Translations under genes and position numbers: made by a program | The notes under the pieces: model-generated | Seen by the model: the letters and a program-made list of their open reading frames with translations, nothing else | Told to the model about the DNA's origin: nothing | Databases searched by the model: none | Shown: positions 7,851 through 12,067 of the stretch, piece by piece | How positions within the stretch are numbered: position 1 is the stretch's first letter | Layout: every line of letters starts with the position of its first letter | DNA from: Betaproteobacteria bacterium | Lineage (GTDB): Bacteria; Pseudomonadota; Gammaproteobacteria; Burkholderiales; SG8-41 | Direction of reading: 5' to 3' | Length of the DNA stretch: 12,067 nucleotides | Assembly: GCA_021300125.1 (NCBI GenBank) | Contig: JAJTHX010000300.1 | Coordinates: forward strand, 1-12,067

Positions 7851-9134
7851 ATGAAGATCCATATCAAATCCGGACGGCTGATCGATCCCAGGCACGGTGT
7901 CGATGCCCAGCGCGATGTCTACATCGCCGCCGGAAAAATCGTTGCCATCGGCGAAGCCCCGGCCGGCTTCAGCGCAAACCGGGTGATCGATGCCGCTGGC
8001 CGGGTGGTGTGCCCGGGACTGGTGGACCTCGCGGTGCGGCTGCGCGAGCCGGGTTACGAGTACCTGGCCACGCTGGAAACCGAAATGAGGGCGGCGATTG
8101 CCGGCGGCGTGACCAGCCTGGCCTGCCCGCCGGATACCGATCCGCCCCTCGACGAGCCGGGCCTGGTGGAAATGCTCAAGTTCAGCGCCCGCAACCTGAA
8201 CCAAGCGCACCTGTATCCGGTGGGTGCGCTGACCGCCGGCCTCAAGGGCAAGAACCTGACCGAAATGGCCGAGTTGCGCGACGCCGGCTGCGTCGCCTTC
8301 TCCCAGGCCGAAGCCCCATTTGCCGACACCCAGGTGCTGATGAACGCGCTGCAATACGCCGCGACCTTCGGCATCCCGGTGTGGTTACGCGCGCAGGATC
8401 CGGCGCTCGCCCGCCACGGCGTCGCCCATGAGGGCGAAGTGGCCACCCGCCTCGGACTGCCAGCGATCCCGGTCATGGCCGAGACCGTGGCACTGTCGAC
8501 GATCCTGCTGATCGCACGCGAGACCGGCGCGCGCATCCACATCGCGCGGATCTCATCCGCCGAGGCAGTGGCCATGGTGCGCGATGCCAAGGCACGCGGT
8601 CTGCCGGTGACCTGCGACATCGGCGTCCACCACCTCCACCTGTCGGAGATGGACATTGGCTACTTCGACCCCAATTGCAACCTGACCCCGCCATTGCGCA
8701 GCCAGCGTGACCGCGATGCGCTGCGTGGGGGACTGGCCGACGGCAGCATCGACGCGCTGTGCTCGGACCACACGCCAGTGGACGAGGACGCCAAGCAGCT
8801 GCCTTTCTCCGAGGCCGAACCCGGCGCCACCGGCGTCGAACTGCTGCTGCCGCTGACGCTGAAATGGGCCGCAGAGGAAAAGCGTCCGCTGGCCGCCGCA
8901 ATCGAACGCATTACCGTGAAGCCGGCGGCAATCCTCGGCATCGACGCCGGCCATCTCGGTGTCGGTGCCAGCGCCGATGTCTGCATCTTCGATCCGGGCT
9001 GCGACTGGCGCATCGAGCCGTCCGCGCTGTTCAGCCTGGGCAAGAACACCCCCTTTTCGGGCTACGAGATGCGTGGCCGGGTGACCCACACCCTGGTCAG
9101 CGGCAATCTCGTCTACGAGAAAAAGTCTAATTAA
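7851..9134 (+). CDS. pyrX: non-catalytic dihydroorotase-like protein (PyrC'/PyrX)
   Basis: The 427-residue protein has the class I dihydroorotase layout: an N-terminal beta part, PGLVDL....LREPG (55-68), GVTSLACPPDTDPP (86-99), SDHTPVDED (305-313) and the C-terminal composite domain. The metal site is lost. The HxH zinc motif after PGLVDL reads AVR (61-63). The bridging aspartate position reads FSQ (150-152). The usual histidine of the H-E/D segment reads LRAQD (179-183), and the HVST histidine is replaced in HIARISS (230-236, R233). Only the SDH aspartate (D306) remains. In Pseudomonas the equivalent PyrC' is inactive but needed to assemble active aspartate carbamoyltransferase, so I infer a structural role with PyrB. 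GGGAA just upstream may serve as the ribosome binding site. An active dihydroorotase should be encoded elsewhere. Confidence 0.93.
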   Translation: MKIHIKSGRLIDPRHGVDAQRDVYIAAGKIVAIGEAPAGFSANRVIDAAGRVVCPGLVDLAVRLREPGYEYLATLETEMRAAIAGGVTSLACPPDTDPPLDEPGLVEMLKFSARNLNQAHLYPVGALTAGLKGKNLTEMAELRDAGCVAFSQAEAPFADTQVLMNALQYAATFGIPVWLRAQDPALARHGVAHEGEVATRLGLPAIPVMAETVALSTILLIARETGARIHIARISSAEAVAMVRDAKARGLPVTCDIGVHHLHLSEMDIGYFDPNCNLTPPLRSQRDRDALRGGLADGSIDALCSDHTPVDEDAKQLPFSEAEPGATGVELLLPLTLKWAAEEKRPLAAAIERITVKPAAILGIDAGHLGVGASADVCIFDPGCDWRIEPSALFSLGKNTPFSGYEMRGRVTHTLVSGNLVYEKKSN

Positions 9135-9276
9135 ATCAATAAGTTATAAATATTCCCGGGGCGCCGCACGGCGCTCTGCTGGTAAACTTGCGGCTGTGTT
9201 TGCTGTCTGATGCCCGTTGGCTGATCTGCAGCCCGCCGCACCGCCTGTCCGAATCAACCGCTGATTGAATACCGTC
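9135..9276 (+). other. intergenic region before prlC
   Basis: The first 20 or so bases are AT-rich and include TATAAAT (9145 region). A short GC dyad follows: GCGCC at 9161-9165 and GGCGC at 9170-9174, with weak extension. It has no adjacent T-run on either strand, so it is not a convincing terminator for the pyr unit. The later part holds the candidate prlC -10 box. I see no small gene here. Confidence 0.5.
9183..9188 (+). promoter_or_regulatory. candidate -10 box for prlC
   Basis: TAAACT matches four of six bases of the -10 consensus and is followed by TGCGGC, as in the candidate pyrR promoter. It lies 94 bases before the prlC ATG. No clear -35 box is found upstream because that region is the GC-rich dyad. 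Low-confidence inference. Confidence 0.3.
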
Positions 9277-11316
9277 ATGAATCCCCTGCTAGATTGTTCG
9301 GGCCTGCCCCGCTTCGCCGATTTCAAACCCGGGCTGGTTGCACCCGCCGTTGACCAGCTGCTCGCAGAAAACCGCGCGCTGATCGCGCGCCTCGCCGCCG
9401 ATCCCGCGGCACCGACCTGGGACAACTTCGCCGGCCCGCTGGAAGATGCCAACGAGCGCCTGCACCGCGCCTGGGGCCAGGTCGGCCATCTCAATGCGGT
9501 GGTGAACAGCCCGGAGCTGCGCGAGGCCTACAACGGCAATCTGCCGAAAATCTCCCAGTACTACACCGAGCTCGGCCAGCATGAGGGGCTGTACGAAAAA
9601 TTCAAGGCGCTGCGCACATCCGCTGTGTACGACGGGCTGGCCGCAGCGCAGAAAAAAATCATCGACAACGAGGTGCGCGATTTCCGCCTCGGCGGCGCCG
9701 AACTCGCCGCAGACAAGCGGCCACGCTACACCGAAATCCGCGACCGGCTGTCGATGCTCGGCTCGCGCTTCAGCGACAACCTGCTTGACGCGACGAACGC
9801 CTGGTCGCACTTCATCCGCGATGAGGCCGGACTCGCCGGACTGCCCGACGATGCGCGCGAGGCCGCGCGCGAAGCGGCGCAGGCCGACGGCAAAGACGGC
9901 TGGAAATTCACGCTGCATGCGCCTTCCTACCTGCCGGTACTGCAATACGCCGACGATCGCGGCCTGCGCGAGCGCATGTACCGCGCCTATGTCACGCGCG
10001 CTTCCGAATTCGGGGACGCCAAACTCGACAACACCCCGCTGATCACCGAAATTGTCGCGCTGCGCCGCGAAATGGCGCAGCTGCTCGGGTTCGCCAGCTA
10101 TGCCGAGTATTCGCTCGAGGCCAAGATGGCGGACACGCCGCAGCAGGTGATGCAGTTCCTGCGCGACCTCGCCGCGCGCGCAAGGCCCCATGCCGAAAAA
10201 GACCTCTCCGAACTGCGCGACTTCGCGCGCAAGGAACTGGGCATGACGGCGCTCGAGGCCTGGGACATCGCCTATGTCTCGGAGAAACTGCGTGCCGCGC
10301 GTTACGCCTTCTCCGAAAACGAGGTCAAGCAGTATTTCCCTGAAACCACGGTGCTGCCCGGGATGTTCAAGGTTGTCGAAACGTTGTTCGGCCTCACCAT
10401 CAGTCCGACCGAGGCGCCGACCTGGCATCCGGACGTGCGCTTTTTCTCGATCCGCGACAAAGCCGGCGCGCTGGTCGGCCAGTTCTACCTCGACCTCTAC
10501 GCGCGTTCGACCAAGCGCGGCGGCGCGTGGATGGATGATGCGATCACCCGCCGCGCCACCGCCGCCGGCACGCAGACGCCGGTGGCTTATCTCAACTGCA
10601 ATTTTTCCGCGCCCATCTCGGGAAAGCCCGCGCTGTTCACCCATGACGAGGTGATCACGCTGTTCCACGAGTTCGGCCACGGACTGCACCACCTGCTCAC
10701 CCGCGTCGACTACCTCGGCGTGTCCGGCATCAACGGCGTGGAATGGGATGCGGTGGAACTGCCCAGCCAGTTCATGGAGAACTTCTGCTGGGAGTGGGGT
10801 GTGGTGGAACCGATGACCCGCCACGCCGACAGCGGCCAGCCACTGCCACGCGCACTGTTCGACAAGATGGTGGCGGCGAAGAACTTCCAGAGCGGCCTGC
10901 AGACGCTGCGCCAGGTCGAATTCGGCCTGTTCGACCTGCACCTGCACCACGACTTCGATCCTGCCGGCGGCGGCACTGCGCAGCAGCTGCTCGACCAGGT
11001 GCGGCGCGAGGTGGCCGTGCTGCTGCCGCCCCCGTACAACCGCTTCCCCAACAATTTCTCGCATATCTTCGCCGGCGGATATGCCGCGGGCTATTACAGC
11101 TACAAGTGGGCCGAGGTGCTGTCCGCCGACGCCTACAGCCTGTTTGAGGAAAACGGCGTGCTCGATGCCGGCACCGGCCGCCGTTTCTGGGATGAAGTGC
11201 TGGGCGTGGGCGGCAGCAGGCCGGCGCTTGAATCCTTTGTCGCCTTCCGCGGCCGCGAACCGAAGATCGATGCCCTGCTGCGCCACAACGGCATGGTCGA
11301 ACCGCAGCCGGCCTGA
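9277..11316 (+). CDS. prlC: oligopeptidase A (M3 family zinc metallopeptidase)
   Basis: Cytoplasmic zinc endopeptidase of the M3A (thimet oligopeptidase) family that degrades short peptides, including signal-peptide fragments in E. coli. The 679-residue length matches E. coli OpdA/PrlC (680). The gluzincin motif HEFGH is at 464-468, and the third zinc ligand is E494 in VEWDAVELPSQFMENF. The C-terminal substrate-contact segment IFAGGYAAGYYSYKWAEVLSADAY is intact. The N-terminus MNPLLDCSGLPRFADFKP aligns with the family from the ATG at 9277. A TTG at 9265 is in frame and directly follows a stop codon, so it is the only possible longer start. No clear ribosome binding site is seen for either. 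It is a stand-alone unit or the head of a loose group with the next two genes. Confidence 0.96.
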   Translation: MNPLLDCSGLPRFADFKPGLVAPAVDQLLAENRALIARLAADPAAPTWDNFAGPLEDANERLHRAWGQVGHLNAVVNSPELREAYNGNLPKISQYYTELGQHEGLYEKFKALRTSAVYDGLAAAQKKIIDNEVRDFRLGGAELAADKRPRYTEIRDRLSMLGSRFSDNLLDATNAWSHFIRDEAGLAGLPDDAREAAREAAQADGKDGWKFTLHAPSYLPVLQYADDRGLRERMYRAYVTRASEFGDAKLDNTPLITEIVALRREMAQLLGFASYAEYSLEAKMADTPQQVMQFLRDLAARARPHAEKDLSELRDFARKELGMTALEAWDIAYVSEKLRAARYAFSENEVKQYFPETTVLPGMFKVVETLFGLTISPTEAPTWHPDVRFFSIRDKAGALVGQFYLDLYARSTKRGGAWMDDAITRRATAAGTQTPVAYLNCNFSAPISGKPALFTHDEVITLFHEFGHGLHHLLTRVDYLGVSGINGVEWDAVELPSQFMENFCWEWGVVEPMTRHADSGQPLPRALFDKMVAAKNFQSGLQTLRQVEFGLFDLHLHHDFDPAGGGTAQQLLDQVRREVAVLLPPPYNRFPNNFSHIFAGGYAAGYYSYKWAEVLSADAYSLFEENGVLDAGTGRRFWDEVLGVGGSRPALESFVAFRGREPKIDALLRHNGMVEPQPA

Positions 11317-11330
11317 GGGCCTGCTCGCGG

Positions 11331-11336
11331 TATCAT
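11331..11336 (+). promoter_or_regulatory. candidate -10 box for the DUF4124 gene
   Basis: TATCAT matches five of six bases of the -10 consensus and is followed by a GC-rich stretch. Transcription would start near 11343, giving a leader of about 28 bases that contains the ribosome binding site. No good -35 match precedes it; the corresponding bases fall at the end of prlC. Confidence 0.4.
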
Positions 11337-11370
11337 CGCTGCGCCAGCACCACTACGGCGGAGGCCCGAC

Positions 11371-11958
11371 ATGCGCAAAACCTGCACCCTGATCCTTGCC
11401 CTGCTGCTTTGCGGCGGCGCCCAGGCCGCCCAGCTTTACCGCTGGGTTGACGACAAGGGCCGCGTCGAATGGCGCGACACGCCGCCGCCGCCCAACGCCA
11501 AGAAGGTAGAGCGCCGCAGCGTTGGCGGCAGCGTGGTCGAAACCTCGACCCTGCCCTTCAGCGTGCAGCAGGCGATGCAGAACTTCCCGCTGGTGCTCTA
11601 TGTCACCGACTGCGGTGAAGGCTGCACCAAGGCGCGTGAACACCTCAACCGCCGCGGCCTGCCCTATACCGAGCGTAACCCTCAGGACGATTTCGAGGCC
11701 TTTCGCAAACTCACCGATGGCCGGGTCGAGGTGCCGCTGCTTTTCGTCGGCCGCCAGGCTTTGCGCGGCTACGAGCAGGGCGCCTGGGATACGGCACTCG
11801 ACGCAGCGGGTTACCCGCGCGTGGTGATCGGCGCCAAGCCCCAGCCCAAGCCCGCGCCGGCGGCCAAACCGCCCGCAGCGGCCCCAGCCGGCGAAGCCGC
11901 GGCCGCGCCTGCAGCAGGCACACCAGCTGCAGCAGCCACCCCGCCCGCCACCCCTTGA
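11371..11958 (+). CDS. secreted DUF4124 / glutaredoxin-like domain protein
   Basis: Predicted exported protein of 195 residues. The N-terminal signal peptide [19 protein letters not shown] probably ends after residue 19; the cysteine at 14 lacks a proper lipobox. Residues 20-50 ([19 protein letters not shown]) match the DUF4124 domain. Residues 72-150 form a thioredoxin-fold glutaredoxin-like domain with [11 protein letters not shown] (75-85), a probable cis-proline at P122 in VEVPLLFVG, and [11 protein letters not shown] (133-143). The redox pair is C81 and C85, spaced CxxxC rather than the CxxC of classic glutaredoxins. Residues about 155-195 are a low-complexity Pro/Ala tail. CGGAGG (11359-11364) is a good ribosome binding site. 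The function is unknown; a periplasmic thiol role is a guess. xth overlaps its stop by four bases. Confidence 0.88.
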   Translation: MRKTCTLILALLLCGGAQAAQLYRWVDDKGRVEWRDTPPPPNAKKVERRSVGGSVVETSTLPFSVQQAMQNFPLVLYVTDCGEGCTKAREHLNRRGLPYTERNPQDDFEAFRKLTDGRVEVPLLFVGRQALRGYEQGAWDTALDAAGYPRVVIGAKPQPKPAPAAKPPAAAPAGEAAAAPAAGTPAAAATPPATP

Positions 11959-12067
11959 AGCTTGCCACCTGGAACGTCAACTCGCTGAAGGTCCGGCTGC
12001 CGCAGGTGCTGGACTGGCTGGCACAACACCGGCCCGATGTGCTGTGCCTGCAGGAAACCAAGCTCGA
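11955..12067 (+). CDS. xth: exodeoxyribonuclease III, partial at 3' end
   Basis: Start of an exonuclease III/AP endonuclease, the enzyme that cuts at abasic sites and trims 3' ends in base excision repair. Only 37 codons are visible: [37 protein letters not shown]. This contains the family's N-terminal metal-binding WNVNSL segment and the QETK motif, whose glutamate is a catalytic metal ligand. The start is TTG at 11955, overlapping the preceding stop as TTGA, so translation is probably coupled to the DUF4124 gene. The first in-frame candidate with correct N-terminal alignment is this TTG; no ATG is available. The rest lies beyond the right edge. Confidence 0.93.
   Translation, partial: MKLATWNVNSLKVRLPQVLDWLAQHRPDVLCLQETKL

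Noticed and set aside
6713..7867. A 384-codon minus-strand open frame opposite pyrR-pyrB
   Set aside because: It is a shadow of two well-supported genes, with antisense-type composition and no domain that I recognise.
9158..9177. Intrinsic terminator after pyrX
   Set aside because: The GGCGCC-type dyad has a short stem and is not followed by a T-run on either strand, so the evidence is insufficient.
9289..11286. A 665-codon open frame on the minus strand opposite prlC
   Set aside because: It is a mirror of the prlC codon pattern in high-GC DNA. It shows no recognisable domain, is rich in His/Gln/Arg as antisense frames are, and prlC itself is intact and fully conserved.
11836..11955. Pro/Ala-rich tail of the DUF4124 protein as a possible frameshift or repeat insertion
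   Set aside because: The frame stays open to a stop that overlaps xth. Low-complexity Ala/Pro tails are common in exported proteins of high-GC bacteria, and no regular tandem unit is visible.
1..12067. Defence system, mobile element, CRISPR array or horizontally acquired island
   Set aside because: All genes are conserved housekeeping types in familiar order. No integrase, transposase, terminal repeats, array-like repeats, tRNA attachment site or clear composition change was seen.

Overview
The window is a compact stretch of high-GC proteobacterial housekeeping chromosome. It contains no mobile element, no tRNA or rRNA gene, no CRISPR array and no prophage-like segment. The order algH-ruvX-pyrR-pyrB-pyrX, the Pseudomonas-type aspartate carbamoyltransferase with an inactive dihydroorotase partner, and a DUF4124/glutaredoxin-like gene next to xth suggest a beta- or gammaproteobacterium. 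I favour a betaproteobacterium, but this is an inference from gene order and protein style, not a measured placement.

Layout, left to right. rsmE (16S rRNA m3U1498 methyltransferase) runs leftward and is cut at the left edge. It diverges from trkA-trkH, the NAD-binding gating subunit and the membrane subunit of a Trk potassium uptake system. trkH converges with phrB (class I CPD photolyase, minus strand) across only 17 bases. phrB diverges from algH (YqgE family), which starts a rightward cluster: algH and ruvX overlap by one base, a 72-base gap with a probable promoter follows, and then pyrR, pyrB and pyrX are packed 2 to 4 bases apart. After a 142-base intergenic region come prlC (M3 oligopeptidase A), a secreted DUF4124 protein with a glutaredoxin-like domain, and xth (exonuclease III), which overlaps the DUF4124 gene by four bases and is cut at the right edge. 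There is no gene-free stretch over 300 bases; the longest are 9135-9276, 5185-5319 and 701-821.

The genes group by function into K+ uptake (trkA, trkH), pyrimidine synthesis (pyrR, pyrB, pyrX), rRNA maturation or modification (rsmE, ruvX), DNA repair (phrB, xth), and peptide turnover or envelope redox (prlC, DUF4124 gene). The PyrX protein lacks nearly all metal ligands of dihydroorotase, so it should act as a structural partner of PyrB, and an active dihydroorotase must be encoded elsewhere.

I found no convincing undescribed system. The items most worth a second look are regulatory: a probable leaderless algH transcript, a perfect dyad placed exactly in the spacer of a candidate phrB promoter, and a three-copy inverted repeat/hairpin in the trkA leader. 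The CxxxC motif in the DUF4124 protein is also worth checking. rsmE, trkA and xth all appear to start with TTG.
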